Source of the DNA: Amoebidium appalachense
Taxonomy: Eukaryota > Ichthyosporea
Reading direction: 5' to 3'
Length of the DNA stretch: 64,000 nt
Assembly (NCBI GenBank): GCA_963693365.1
Contig: CAVNZM010000016.1
Location: 4,960,001-5,024,000 of the forward strand
Shown here: positions 1 to 16,800 of the stretch, piece by piece
Layout: each line of letters begins with the position of its first letter
Numbering within the stretch: position 1 is the stretch's first letter
Translations under genes and position numbers: made by a program
Notes under the pieces: model-generated
What the model saw: only the letters and a program-made list of their open reading frames with translations
Told to the model about the DNA's origin: nothing
Database searches by the model: none

Positions 1-1150
1 TCAACCTCCAGCCATATCTGCAGACCAATCAACACTCACAAAATGAAGGGGGGGTGCAAAAAAAAAAGAAAAAAAAAGCAAGTACTCGCAACCAATGTGT
101 GTTACAGTGTTACAGTGTGTCGAGGGCGCGGAAGAAACAGGGGGGGGTGGGGGGGGGGGGGGGGGGGAGGGGGGGGTAAATATTTCCGGATATGGCGAGA
201 GTGGCTCAGAGTGCATGTGTTGTGTGGGGGGAGGGGGTTTGACGGATATGGTGAAAACGAAAGTTTTGACGGAAATAACAAAAATGCGGGCTTCTGACGG
301 ATATGGAGAAAATGTGGGTTTTTGGCGGATATAGTGAAACTGTGGGGTTTTGACAAAAAAAAACCGACATCGGGGTCCTTTTGGACGGATAAAACTGAAA
401 TCGCGGGTTTTTGGACGGAAATAGCGAAAATTTGGGGTTTAACGAATATGGTGTGCAGAGCCGAGCCAGCATTAAGATCGTACAGGAGAACATGGCCACA
501 AAAGAGACGATTCTATTGGGTCATCTTAATCTGAGTGGGTTCCCGGAAAAGGTCGGTTTCCTTAGGCCTGGGAGGAGGGGGGGGGGGGGGGTGAGGGGGG
601 GGGGTGGCAAGGGAGGCATCGAGGGGGGAAGGAAACTGGAGGGGAAGAGAAGGGGGGGGGGGGGGGGGGGGGGGGAGTTTGCTGAGAAGGATGATGGAGA
701 TGAATGGATGTTTGTTTTGAGGTGTGTGTTGATGGACAGTTTGGGATAAGTGTGTGTATCACGTCCGGGTCGTGGGTTGGTCTCGTTGGGTGGGGAGGGG
801 AAGGAGGGGCGGGGGCACAGGGGGGGGGGGGGGGGGGGGGGGGAGGGGGGGGGAGGGGGGAAATGGGAGATGCATCATTTGGGTTAATAGCGCGCGCCCG
901 TGTATGCATGTGTGTGTGTGTGGGTGTGGGTGTGGGTGTGGGTGGGTGCGTGCGTGGGTGGGTGGATAGAGTTAATGTGTAGCGTGTGTCTGTGGCCTGC
1001 GGGCTTGTGTTGGGCGGGAACACAGGTTTTGTGATTTCCTTTGTAGGGACCAATAATATGGGAAGGTTTGTGTGTGTGTGTTTGGGGGGTGGGGGGGCAG
1101 AGGAGCACGTGATAGACAATGGAGATAATAACCATATATGGTCATTTCAG
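1..1150. other. Non-coding, G-rich low-complexity stretch
   Basis: No convincing exon is seen. The stretch holds poly-G tracts (about 140-175, 570-675, 820-860) and a (TG)n-like tract near 910-960. A degenerate tandem repeat at about 185-445, unit roughly 27-30 bp, is built around 'GACGGATATGG' and 'TGGGTTTTTGG'. It probably lies in an intron of the plus-strand gene whose exons start at 1151, because a branch/acceptor region ending TTTCAG precedes 1151. Confidence 0.5.
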
Positions 1151-3506
<2,356 letters not shown>

Positions 3507-3643
3507 CCAATCAGAGACACCGACAGGTTACCATAAAAGGCTACCACGGCGACGTGACGTGGTGCCTTTATCTGATCCTCCCCCACTCTCTCTCCCCCTC
3601 CCCCCCCCCCCCCCCCCGAACACACACACACGTGCGCGCGCAT

Positions 3644-3690
<47 letters not shown>

Positions 3691-4814
3691 GTGCCCGCCT
3701 TCTTTCCCCCTTTCTTCTCTCTCCCGTAGTTGTAATGTTCAGCCTGTTACAGCTCCAACCGTTGTTGTTTGATTTTTTTGATAGCAAATTTAATATCATT
3801 GCCTGTTATAAAAGATGTTGCAAATGTGTTTTGTGATTAACCTCTTTGTATGGTTGAGGTGTGTGCAAGAACATTAAGTATAGATTGGCCCTTTAGTGCA
3901 CATTCATCTGGGACGAACAGCACTCAGACCATATATATAAAGTATGCACACCTATAATCTAGGCCGATCTACTGTTGTCATTGTGAAAATTTCAAATGTT
4001 TCACCAGCATGAATCCTGAACGAATCAGATAGTATGAAGAAGTCGGGTTTCTTGCTTTCGCCCATGAAGACGCGCAATAGACAGGCCGGCGAAACGGGGG
4101 GGGGGGGGGGGGCTTTGCCAAGGGTTTTCATATTAAATTTAACCCTGATCTGTTGACTGATAGCTACTTTGTGATATTGTTGGATTGTGCGTATTTCGTC
4201 GTTGATAAGAGGCGGTATCTGTTGATAGTGGGTGTTTTTTTCAAGTTTGTTCTGAGAGATGATATGAAAAATAAGGATCAGCGAATGTGATCCAAAGTAT
4301 GTGCTCGTGATCTTGGCGCATACCCGTTTTTTAAGGTGTGGTGTGCGATCCGAGTTGGTTTATTTACTACGGTTTTAACTTTATACCGGTTTTAACTTTA
4401 TAGGAGATGTATCAAGTGATTGGCACATTTCAGTTTTAATGAATATTTTTATTCAATGGCCAGAGCTCCGGATTGTAAATGCCACAAGTGTGAATATTTT
4501 TTGAGAAAATCTTGTTGTGACGTGTTATACCCTCCCTAGTGCAGAAATGGGGGATCTTACATGCTGTTTTGTGACGCGAGAAATCCTATAACATATTTAT
4601 GACCAATAAAAATATTAATTCTCCTGTGCCACCTTTCTTTAGTATAATCCCCCTAAAGAACAGAATAGTTACTTACACCTGAACATGTTCAGCTGCAGCA
4701 TAAACTATGTTGACGGTGCACACATGTGTGTGTAGTATTATCTTGATACGTATATGTAGTGTTTTAATGCTCTTGGTGTGCATGCGAGGTGGAGGTAAGA
4801 CGGGCCGGTGTCAC

Positions 4815-4854
<40 letters not shown>

Positions 4855-5418
4855 GGAGGGGAGGGGAGGTGGGGGGGGGGGGGGGGGTGGAGGGAGGGAG
4901 GGAGGAATTCGGAGGCATGCCCACACACATGCGTACGTGTGACACACACGCACAAGATTGCATATGCACACCGAGAGAGGGTGGTTTCGAATGGTCGGTG
5001 AGGTGACATGTAAAATTGAATCAGGATTAGCGGCGGCACACAGTACATGCCAGACAAACAGACAAATGTTTTTCATCAAAATGATAAAATAAAATAAAGA
5101 AATACATAAAACATCATTTGCTAATGGTATTTACCTAGCAGACGCAACACGAGTTTGAACCAAATACTAACCGCCAGAATCGGTGGTGACCCATTCCTGC
5201 CAGGGTTTTAAATATACTTTAACTTAAATAAAGTCAACACCTGATAACATTAACTTCACTTATGGCTGGCGGCGCCCACAGTGGCGGCTTTGTTGCAACA
5301 TCACAACCATCTTGAAGCGCAAAAAGAAAAAAAAAGAAAAAAAAAACAAGAAAAAAAAAAAAAACCAATAGATATTCAAATCAAACATAAAAATCTCTTC
5401 CTCAGTTAAACTATAATA
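3507..5418. other. Intergenic region between convergent genes
   Basis: No gene is seen. The first part probably holds the 3' UTR of the upstream plus-strand gene. It includes (CA)n at about 3640-3690, a poly-G tract at about 4097-4112, a (TG)n tract at about 4815-4853 and A-rich stretches at 5320-5365. AATAAA-like signals occur near 4605 and 5090. Confidence 0.5.
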
Positions 5419-6164
5419 TCATGGGCATCGTGCGGGCGCCAGCACCACATTATCCAACAAGTTACCAAATGCAGGGTTGGGTGCTCTATTGGTGGGTGGA
5501 ATGGCCTGAATTCCAAGACGCACACGATTGGTTCCCGCAGGCACCGTCCATGTTGTGCTGTATCTTACCCACGGACCCGCAGGTGTTGTGTATTGGGCAA
5601 TTGGCGTCATGTTCTCAGGTGCGCCTGTGAGTAATCAGTGCAGCTATTGTTAGTTATCATGTTTTGTCTTCTTTTTTTTTTTAAAAAAAATAATATTAGG
5701 TAGCTTTGTGATGTTCAACCATACTATAATAACAGTAATCCAAATCACATTCAAGTATACGCTTCTGAGCTGAGTACATGATGGTTAGGTTTTAATTTTT
5801 TAAAAAATAATATAAGGTAGCTTTGTGATGTTCAACCATACTATAATAAAAGTAATCCAAATCACATCCAAGTATACGCTTCTGAGCTGAGTACATGATG
5901 GTTAGAAGCGTATACTTGATGTGATTTGGATTAAACATTTGGTCACCTCACCTCACCTCACCTCACCTCACCCCCCCCCCCCCCCCCCCCATCCCCACCA
6001 AAAAAAAAAAAAAAAGAAAGGAAGGGGAAAAAAGGCATCAGTATTACGCGGACTCTGTAATATGCATGGTACAAAGTTTGATAGTTTATTATACTTGTGT
6101 GTAGTTAGAGCCAGGGCCGGGGCCGTGGGCGCGACGAGGTGGGGGTGGGGGGTGGGTGTTGTTG

Positions 6165-6196
<32 letters not shown>

Positions 6197-6740
6197 TCCG
6201 GGGGAGGGGGGGAGGGGGGATTGCAGTAGTGAAAACACATACCGATCAATACGGCGATCGTGTCGTTGTTATCACGCCCCCGGTGCGACACTGAAAATTT
6301 CAGCACGTCCCCCGGAATTACGCTGATATCCTGATATATCATGCTATATTGTTCCACCTGAAGCTCAATTAGCTGAGCTCCTTCAACCGGAGATACGTAA
6401 TGGATCCCCCCCGACCAAACTTCAAATTTTCCTTCTGTGCTTCGCCAACCCGGGATTGTCAAATCATTCACGTATTTCTGTGTTGTTCCGTTCAGGGTTG
6501 GTAGCTCAAATCCCCCATTTACGAGTTTGTATGTACTGTCGGTGCACGGCGGCATGGTACCGGCACGAAGGGCTGCCGTGGTTGAAGAGTTAGTGGTGGT
6601 GGGGAAAACGGGGTTTTTGGTTCGTTTTATCGGGGTTTTAAAGTATTGGATTTTGACAACTGTTGAACGGTTTTGGCTCGCAAGTGATTGTTTAGAATTG
6701 TTATGTCAGGTATATGGTTGTTGGATTTATTGCTTGTTCA

Positions 6741-6781
<41 letters not shown>

Positions 6782-7359
6782 ATATCTTGTGTAGTCTCTT
6801 CACGCAGGCCAAAAAGTAGGCCACTTATGGGCTATCACGTTCCAGCAGAAACGCAATGGTATGCTCATGTAACTCTCACAGTAATACCCGCCACCTTTCT
6901 CCCCCTCCTCTCCTCCTCTCCTCCTCCCCCTCCCCCCCCCCCCCCCCCCCCCAACACACACCCACACACACACACACACCCACACACACACCCACACACA
7001 CACACACACACACTACATTGGAACATACACCATAACACTATACATACCTTGGCACGTGCTGCCGTCGCCCACATATCCACCATTGCATGAGCACGTATAC
7101 GAATCTGCCGTGTTAAGGCAACTGGCCTGGGCATCGCACTTGTGCGTCTTCGAAAGACACTCATCACCTACACATTTTGCAGTGTTAGCATGAATGGGTG
7201 ATGATATCGTCAAGGTAGGGTTCTCATTGCGTGCATTGTGTGTGAATCATTGCGTGTTGTGTGTGTGTGTGTGTGTGCGTGTGTGAATCATTGCGTGTTG
7301 TGTGTGTGCGTGTGCGTGTGTGTGCGTGTGTGAATCATTGCGTGTTGTGTGTGTGCGTG

Positions 7360-7392
<33 letters not shown>

Positions 7393-7873
7393 TTGGGGCG
7401 GGGCGGGGGGGGCAGGGGGGGGGGGGGAAGGCTTGGGAAGCGAAGATTGAAAAAGAGAAACGGGGAGGGGAGGGAGGGAGGGAAAGGAGGAAGAAGAGGG
7501 GGGAAGGGGAAGGGGGGGGGGGGGGAGGGGGAGGAAGTGGGGTGGAAATAGGCACCGAGAGAGGGGGGGGGGGGGGGGGGGGGGGGGGGAGAGCAAGAAA
7601 AGTGTACAGGATCAACGTTTATATGAAAAGAGTGTCGGGACAGGTTGGGTTAAAAGAAACACAATTAAGGAGTGTGCCTGTGTGCGCGCATGTGGGTGTG
7701 TGTGGTGTGCTGCTGGTGGTGGTTGTGGGGATGGAGTGGGGTATGTGTGTGTGTGTGTGTGTGTGTGTGTTGGTGGTGGTGGTGGGGGGGGGGGGGGGGG
7801 GGGAGGGGGGTACCATAATAAGGGTTGAAGTTGGGTATTTCCATAGCAATGTCTGCAGCGGGAGTAGGCTCGC
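5419..7873 (-). other. C-terminal linker, EGF and galactose-binding-like domain
   Basis: Exon 7873-7814 is a 60-bp linker. Exon 7167-7048 encodes an EGF ([10 protein letters not shown] ... GDGSTCQ). Exons 6572-6243 and 5624-5419 encode LVNGGFELP ... IPGW ... GAQLIELQ and a final [14 protein letters not shown] segment. These resemble a DUF642/carbohydrate-binding jelly-roll. Translation stops at TGA (plus-strand TCA at 5419-5421). Confidence 0.7.
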
Positions 7874-8157
7874 CTGCAGAGAACAAAGAACTAGTCAGTC
7901 ACAATCTTTGAATGCAAATCTCGCCAAGTGTGCCAAATTACTCGTATCAACTTAGTGGCATTAGTAGTTCGTGATTTGCCAGGGAGAATGTCGTATTTAG
8001 AGGGGTTTTTCCTCAACCGGCACACACTGTTGTGGTACCCACCCAATAATAGCTGTATTCGAATAGCAAATAAATTGCAACAAGTGGTACCGGCCCAATA
8101 ATAGCTGTATTCGAATAGCAAAAAAAATGAACACTAAACAACAAGTACAGAGTTGAA

Positions 8158-8197
<40 letters not shown>

Positions 8198-9369
8198 AAA
8201 AAGGAAATTAAGGGCGTATACTCACCAAAAGTGCAGTTTGCCATATACGGGTGCCACCACGGCTTGAGGCCCCACCCCTTAATCTCCTGAGTGGTAGCAT
8301 TGTTCATCTTCCACTTCCAAGACACACGCAGAAAGTCCGTCAAATCTCTCTGAACAATCCTGCTGAATCTCTTAATATATTCGTTGTATTTCTTCTCCGA
8401 CGTGTTGAACCAATCGACATTTCCCGGAATTCGCGCGTATTCCCCGTACAAAATCCGACACGCGTCCCACCCGAACCCATCCACCAACTGCATCAGATTT
8501 TCCAACCCTGTCCACGGGTCCGTAATTCCGTTCTGACAATACATTTTTCGAACATTTGCGCGAATATCTTTGCTCACATTTCCTTCCAGGTCGTTTCTCT
8601 CCCGCCGTTTCAACCCCAAAATCCGTTCCTCGGCGTGAAGAATCAGGAAATTGTTTGTAGTCTCCCCCCATCCGTCGAGCGTCGTGGGGCCCCATTGATA
8701 GTTGTGGCCGACTTCGTGTTGATATCCCCAGCATGCACCCGCCGTCGGCTGCGTAGTGATGTAGAAAAGTGGGGCAACGTCCCATTCACCGTCAGGTGCC
8801 TGAGCTGGGTAGCCCGAATGCATATACCCTGAACCGATCTGACGATCGAAAACGATCCGATCTTCGCGCGATCGCGGTACCGTCATGTTGGTGAGGTAAT
8901 TGTACGCCTCGATGACTTTCGCCCAATGGTCGGCCGTCTTTGTGAGGTTGGTGTCTGTGCGGACGTGTTTTGTCGGGAAGGTGAAGACGAGGCCCTTGGT
9001 GCTGAACTCGGCCATGGGCGGGAAGTTGGTGAGGTTTTTGGCCTGTTGCTTGAACTCCTGCATGAGTGAGGTGATTTTTAGGTCATACTCCCTAGTAATC
9101 TAACTATAATTAGATAATTATGGCGACTTCTAAATCCTATTTAACAGCCTGCACACTATCCAATCCTGCGCCCGACAACTTGTATTCAGGGTTGTAACAA
9201 TATAGATTTGCTTATCTAAAGTAAAAATAATTGCTTCATTTATGCTGCCCCACCCAAACACCTCTTAACATACACATTCACACACGCTGACACGCAATCA
9301 CCACTTATCTATCCACACGTGCAACCCCCTACCCATTCTCAACCACCCACACACCTGCCTCCCTTCCCT

Positions 9370-9420
<51 letters not shown>

Positions 9421-12079
9421 ACACGACACCAACCCACCCACCTCATCATTTGTGATACCCTGTCTATACTCGAGCATCGCCACAGCCCCCTTGATCGTGA
9501 CGTCACCAAACCCCTTCTGCGTATCCACCGGAATCGCAACGTAGATCGGCCCGCCATACGGCGACACAATCTGATTGGTGACATTAGGGAGCGCATACTG
9601 CCGGCTAAGCAACCCCGGGAACCTATACCAAGATTCCTTATGCCACACCTCATCAGTATATGCTCCTATACGCAACAGTACAGCTCCGACAAAATTCTGC
9701 GGAATTGTTACGGTGATAATTTCGTTGGGGGCAGCATAGAGCCCCGTCCCTCTCATAGCGGGATTACCCATTCCACCACCACCCCAACGGCTGTCGAGGG
9801 CTACATGAGACGCGTTGACGGTCACCGTACGAGATATACGCGGGATAGGCGGCGAAACTGGGCCGGGATAGTAGAGCATGCTTGGTACGGGGTGTTTGGG
9901 AATTTCGGTCACATCCATCAGGGTGATAACTAGGCTTTGGATACGCCAGAGACCGCCGATAACGGCGTCTGTTGCGGGTACAGGGGGAACAACGGCCCAT
10001 AGAGGTGAGGCTTTGAGGGTGGTGACAAGTTCGGACATTACTGTGCGGAGCTGCGTGTTGTTTGCCCTGACATTATCTGTGGATATACGAAAAATTTCAT
10101 AGTAAATATAAGTGCCGGTAGATCGCCTTTTCGAGCCGAGCATACATATACCGACACAATGCAACTAGCATATAGTACAAAGAGGATGCAACAAGCATGT
10201 AACACATATACAAAGAGGATGCAACAAGCATATAACACATGTACAAGCATATAACACATGTACAAAGAGGATGCAACAAGCATATAACACCGTGGCATGT
10301 ACAAAGAGGATGCAACAAGCATATAACACCGTGGCATGTACAAAGAGGATGCAACAAGCATATAACACCGTGGCATGTACAAAGAGGATGCAACAAGCAT
10401 ATAACACATGTACAAAGAGGATGCAACAAGCATATAACACATGTACAAAGAGGATGCAACAAGCATATAACACATGTACAAAGAGGATGCAACAAGCATG
10501 TAACATGTACAAAGAGGATGCAACAAGCATGTAACACATGTACAGTACAAAGAGGATGCAACAAGCATGTAACACATGTACAGAGAGGATGCAACAAGCA
10601 TGTAACACATGTACATAGAGGATGCAACAAGCATATAACACATGTACAAAGAGCATAACTCACCATCGAACTCCCTCCAGGGCCGCAAAATTCGATGCAA
10701 CGTCATAAACATCTCCGGAAGACCCGTATCATTTCGGAGGTTTATGTTGCCGGCGACCGCATTCCTTACGTAAGCCAGGCTGCTACCATAGGACATACTT
10801 GGTTTGAATGGACCAATAGGAGTGTCTCCCTGCGCCCCAATATAGTCGGCGGCCCATACCAGAAGATCTTGGGCAAACACTTTGTTGGCGGCGTTTTTGT
10901 AACCACCCCCAGTGATCCAGGCTTGACCACCAGTGATCAATAGACCCCCCTGCGAGGATGGAATTTGTTAGGAAGATGGCCAACGTACCCCCTTGTAAAG
11001 GAGAAAATTCGAAAATTTTCATTATGCATTAATGGCCACGACTACCAAGAAAGAAGACATGAGGCAGGAAATGTTCTGAAGGAGGGGGGTGGCGTGCACA
11101 GGAGCACTTGGGGTACCTGGCGGACGAAGTTACCAATGTTTTCATCCATGCCATATGAAGTAGCGACGTACACATCCACAGTGTTATTGGCTAGCCCACT
11201 CGATGCCAGGATCGTAAGGTTTGTAATTCCGACCGCTGTCTGCAATGTGCTTATAGTGGCGGCATTGTTCGGCGTGCCCACCCGTTTCATCCCCCTTGCC
11301 AGGGTCGAGATTACGTTCTTGAGGAGTCGTGGAGTCAAGAGCATGTAGGCCTCATGGCCAAAAGCCAGCACCCACCCATTTCCGACCGGGGCTAAGGTTG
11401 CGATTGAAACTTGCTGGCTATTTATGGTAAAAACCCCCAGCGGGAGGGCGTTCGGGTGAAGGGAGGCGATTGTCGACATCGTGGGGCCCGGGGGGGGGTC
11501 ACCAAAGCGGTCACATTTGCGGTGATGGCTTTGTAGAGCTCTTGGAGTTGGGACTCTGTTGTGGAATGTGGATTGGAATGTGAGGAATTTGTAAAAAAAA
11601 TGGAATGTGGCGTTTGATAGCCAATAATGCGCACATTCGCTGAGGTGACATGAAGAGGAGACGGAATTATTATGTTGCGATATATGTTTTGTTTATTTGC
11701 CAAAATTGTAAACGGTGATGTATGTTTTGTTTGTTTGTCAAAATTGTAAATGGTGTGTCTCAACTACTAGCTACTCCAACCCAAACGACGGCAGAGTTGA
11801 ATCATTAATTCATAAAATGGTAAGAAAAAGCAAACAACTAATTGTTCCTCTCCATCATGCGAACATATACTGAGGCTTAACGGGTGGGTCAAAGATGATT
11901 TGTTCTATTACTGTTCTAATAAAACGGGGGGAAGGAAAAAAAGAGAGAAATAGGAAAAGAGCAGAAGTGCCAACCGGAGCATACTTAGAAACGGCGCGAC
12001 ATCTACATTATTATCGCCCAAGTCCTACCAGAAACACACATTTGACCATGGTAGAAACATTCTTTGATAACCCGTGGCC

Positions 12080-12136
<57 letters not shown>

Positions 12137-12172
12137 TTCCGATGCCTTCATCGACATGTTTTTTGTTATCAG

Positions 12173-12204
<32 letters not shown>

Positions 12205-13206
12205 CCCTGTTCTTTGCTCATCACCCCCTCTCGCCCTTCCTCTCTTTTCCCCCCCAACCTCCAAAAGTTTCCCAAAAGCCAAAACGGGCAAAGATGGATT
12301 TGTGGGTGGGAAGTCTGACCTGTGCAGGTACGTGAGCTGATGCAGATCGGGCCGTTGTTGGCTGGGTGTGTGTGTGTGTGTATCAACAGGTGTGTTGTTG
12401 TCGTTGAAACACGGAGGAGCCGAGGGAGAAGAAGTTAAATTGTGCGCAAGGTCAGTCGCCACCTCTCCATCCAACGATCAATATCGTAATTTAATCAATA
12501 GTTATAAATTTAAAAGAAGTTAAGCATCAGATATCGGAGGAAGAAGATGGGGGGAGAAGGAGTTGGAGGAAGGGAGAGGGGGTGGAGGCGTAGGGGGCAA
12601 AGGGGGAAAAGGGGAGGAGAGGAGAATTGGGGGGATTCACTTTTCATTTACGAAGGTCAATAATGTCTTCAAGAAGCCTACCAGACACAACTATTCAAAC
12701 AATGTGCAACCACACTAAAAAACCACACACGCACATACACACAACATCAGGTATGTGCGAACGTTCAGAGAACCACAGGTCACACCGTCCCACATCCACA
12801 CACTAAAGTTTTAAGTAAAGAAAATTCCTAAGTCGAGCCCCCCTCCCCCCCCTCTCTCCCCTCCCGCCACATTGCTGGGTAAAGTATTAGCCCTCCCCCC
12901 ATGAAATTCAGAAGTTCCCCCCTCCCCCCTCCTTCCATACTTCCTCACTGTGGTGGGGACCTGCCTCACCCCCCCCCCCCCCCCCCCCCCCCTCGCTTGC
13001 CCCCCCTCTCCCCAGCCGAACCACCCTCCTCCCATTCCCCTCCAAGCACACCAACACAAATGTATCGGCCTCCCCGCATCCTCCTCTCCATACATGAGCA
13101 CAAAAACAACACCACCTTCACACACTCACATGCCGCACGCAAATGAATTTTACATACTCCAATCCTGGACCTTTTTATCGTGGCACAGATATCCATTTCC
13201 ACCTAG

Positions 13207-13255
<49 letters not shown>

Positions 13256-13443
13256 TCCCGGTTTCCACTGCAACATTAGGCAGGGAGAAGGCCTACCTGT
13301 GGAGTTCAAGTTCCGGTAAACAGAGTTGCGGTAAGACCCACCAGCCTTCTGGGTCAGGTTTCCCGGGGCTGGCACGAAGCAGTCGCCCTCTGGGGCCTTT
13401 CCGTAGGATCCAAACGTTCGGCTGCAATAGCAGTCATAGCCCA

Positions 13444-13489
<46 letters not shown>

Positions 13490-13756
13490 ATGCGTGTGGG
13501 CAGGTGTCTGTCCCTGTCAATCTGGGTGATACCATGTAAGTGTAGATCTGCTTTATCAGTCACTTGTCTGCCTTTGGGGTTGGGAAGGGACTTAGAAACG
13601 GGCGGTGGGGAAGGGACCCCGCGGGCTGATCATTTGTATGTTTGTGTCATCACTAGCCGGGTCGTAGTGACTATAAAAACTGGCATTAAGGGTCGATTGG
13701 GGGCGGAGGGGCCGGGGGGGAAGGGGGGGGGGGGGGGGGGGGGGGGGGGGAGACAG

Positions 13757-13827
<71 letters not shown>

Positions 13828-16800
13828 AAGGGGGGATGGGAGGGGGGAAACTGAATTTCAAAGTTCCCCCCCCCCCCCCCCCCCCCCCATAACAAAAATC
13901 AGATTTATGAGTTGTAACTTTGTGATGCGTGTACTGGTACTCAAGTCTCTTCGGGAATGTACATGCCCAAGGGGAAAAGGAAGGAAAGAGTACCACACAC
14001 ACAGCTCTAGTCTGCCGGGAAAAAATCGGTGGGGCCGCGCCCGCGGGGAGGGGGGGGGGGGGGGGGGGGGGGGAGGGATGCTCACATTGAGGCTAAAGAA
14101 AATATAGTCCTTGCAAAGGACTGAGCACATTTCCATTGTTAAAACGTTCCTGATGTTGGCTGGAACTGGGGATGGATCAATGCCCAAATCACGGATTGAA
14201 GCATCATAATAACAGCCGAGATATTCAATTGCAGTCCCAGCAGTTGCTGTGATAGTTGCTGTGATAGTAGGAATTCGGTCAATATTCTATGAGTAAACAT
14301 GACAAATCATTCATTTCATCTTACACATGGTGCAGGGCACAACAGTCGAATCAGGCTGCCACACGGCCAAACTTTATAATTAAAAATATTACAAACTCAA
14401 TAATTAGTAGATCCGGTCGGCGATGAGAATGATACTCTCATCCATCACAATTTGCATACACAACCATACGATACACAAGCACACAAAACTGGCACCGGTT
14501 TATTGTGTTCAGGCACAGGCAAAGGCACAAAGGCACAGGCAGACAAAAAAATGCTCCCCGCTTCGGAAGTGGCACTGTCAACACACACCGTTGGCAAAAA
14601 TAACCGTCACACCATTATGATTATGATGATGATGATGGCACGCACCGCCACACACACACACACACACACACACCCGCACCCGCACACGCACCCCCCCCAC
14701 CCACCCACCCAACCACACACAACCACACAGAGCACCCACCGTTACATCCACTTACAACTGCGCCACTAAGTCTTCCTTTTGCTTCATCACCTTTGCATCT
14801 ACAGAAAGACATGAGTGTTACTTACTTGCCATCAGGGTAGGCTCGTCAGGGTAAACCGCAAAAACGTCATTTGCCCAATCGCCACCGCACGTACGACCAG
14901 AGCACCCATAATTGCAGGTTCCCGACCCATATTTTCCAAAGAAATTCCCACACCAGCACTCTCCCCACTGCAAGCCGAAAAACTTGAATCCGGCCGCTTT
15001 GCACTGACTTGAGCACGTGTTTCGATTTGTCGTGTGAATCGCTAAGTGTGGGAGATCACGGGCGGCTCCGGAGTCTTTGTAGCACCCCAGGTGTGTGGCT
15101 GCAAAGGCAAACCAAAAAAAGAGGGAAATAAAAGAAATAAAAAAATAATAAGCGTTCTGCCACCAAGGCGAAGTCCGGTTAGGAGAGGGGAAGGGAGGGG
15201 AGGGGGGGGGGGGGGGGATGAGGCATGATAAAGGGTTTATAGTGAGAGTTAAGGTGCACCCGCTAGTAACAGTCACTGCGCAGTACCAGTCACCTGATGC
15301 TGGTTTCCACTGCTCCCAATACTCCCACCCCGGAACCGCCTGGACCCGTCCTCGAAATGGTTGAAACAAAAACTAGATGTCACCTGTAACATTACCACAG
15401 CTACAGGGGTAGGCTATGTTTAAGATTTTCCGAATTTACGATTCTAGCGCTGGAAATTAATATTCTAGTGGGCTAGCCCTAGAACATATATGAACTTATG
15501 ATCTTAAGTTTCCTTTTCCTAGGTCTGGAAATAAGATTCCAGCTGGCTAGAGCCCAAATTCACATCTGAATTCGCGGGTAGGCCGCAGTTTAAGATTTTC
15601 CGAATATAAGATTCTAGAGCTAGAAGTTTTAGAAAATTAAGACTTTAGAGGGCTAGCCCCAGAACATATGAGAAAATTATCACCGATTTTTCCTTTTCCT
15701 AGAGTGAGCTACACTTATAGGGGGGTCTGGAAATAAGATCCTAGCTGGCTCATAGTATTAGAGCCAAAATTCACATCATCTGAATTCGGCTTACCCCTGT
15801 ATCAAATAATGCCGCCATGCGGCCGCTCAGTGACCACCTGAGTAGGCCAAATCTCTAGAAGGACAAACTTGTGTGTCACAGTGTTCTAATAGTATAAGGG
15901 CAAAGGGAAACAATGTGATGCATGCACTGCTACCCAGGAATCTATGGGTTCAGAAGGCCAAAAGCAATGAATCCTTTTTTTTTTTTTAAAAAAATTTTTT
16001 GATTCAAAATACGAAAAAACACATGAAACACGGAAACACCTACATCCATAGTGACGGTAGACAGAGTTGCGTTTTGTTCCTCCTCCCGGCTGGCTGCTAT
16101 TTCCGGCCGCGGTTTTGTTGCATTCGCCTAGGGCAGCCGAGCCGTAGGCACCATATGCATTGCCACAGTAGCAATTGCTGGCGGCCTGCGGGTTGGGGCA
16201 TAGATAAATAGTTGCAACCACAGCATACACATAGCATACACACGCACGCAAGCTAAACACACGCACACATGTGCACACACACTCCTGCATCCCCCGTCCT
16301 TTCCTTCCACACAAGAGCATCTACTCACGAGGTTCCATCATTTCTTCCTTGAACCGTGGCACCTTTTTCGCAAAGGCAGGACCGACAACGTAGGAGCTGG
16401 TGGGGAAAATCAATGGAAGTGTGCGCGTGCGCATACGTGTGTGTGTAGGGGGGGACTTGACAAGGGACTTCAGTATACTACTAATGATTCGCCGGTATGC
16501 CAATGTACTCCCTTACGCTATATCAGCATGAAAAAACTAAAAACAAAAATGCGCCCAGGCGCTATTCTGCCACACCACAGAAGGACACAACAATTGACTC
16601 AGTCACGACATGTCAGTTGAACCGTACCTGGATTGCAAAGAAAGTGTAGTTGCGGCATGCGATGGAGCATGTCTGTGCCGTCAACGTGTTGTCGTTGTTG
16701 ATCGCCAAAACGGGCAGGTCCTCGGTGGTGCCGTTGGCAGCCACCCAACAGCCCAGCTGATAAGGCTCTGTGTGCCCGGTCATATTTTAATAATTTATCG

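Larger units (their letters stand above)
13297..16767 (-). other. Three WSC domains of the M60 gene
   Basis: WSC1 is split over 16767-16628 ([15 protein letters not shown]...) and 16185-16044 ([12 protein letters not shown]). WSC2 lies in one exon, 15098-14826 ([15 protein letters not shown] ... [11 protein letters not shown]). WSC3 is split over 14258-14086 ([14 protein letters not shown]) and 13444-13297 ([14 protein letters not shown]). Each has the conserved cysteines and the C-x-C-G/S-x-x-x-G-x-Y-G signature. WSC domains are putative carbohydrate binders found in fungal and protist surface or secreted proteins. Confidence 0.85.

Noticed and set aside
16331-16398. Possible extra exon within WSC1 (minus strand)
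   Set aside because: It has AG/GT edges, but including it breaks the phase (68 bp), whereas joining exon 16767-16628 directly to 16185-16044 gives an uninterrupted WSC domain.
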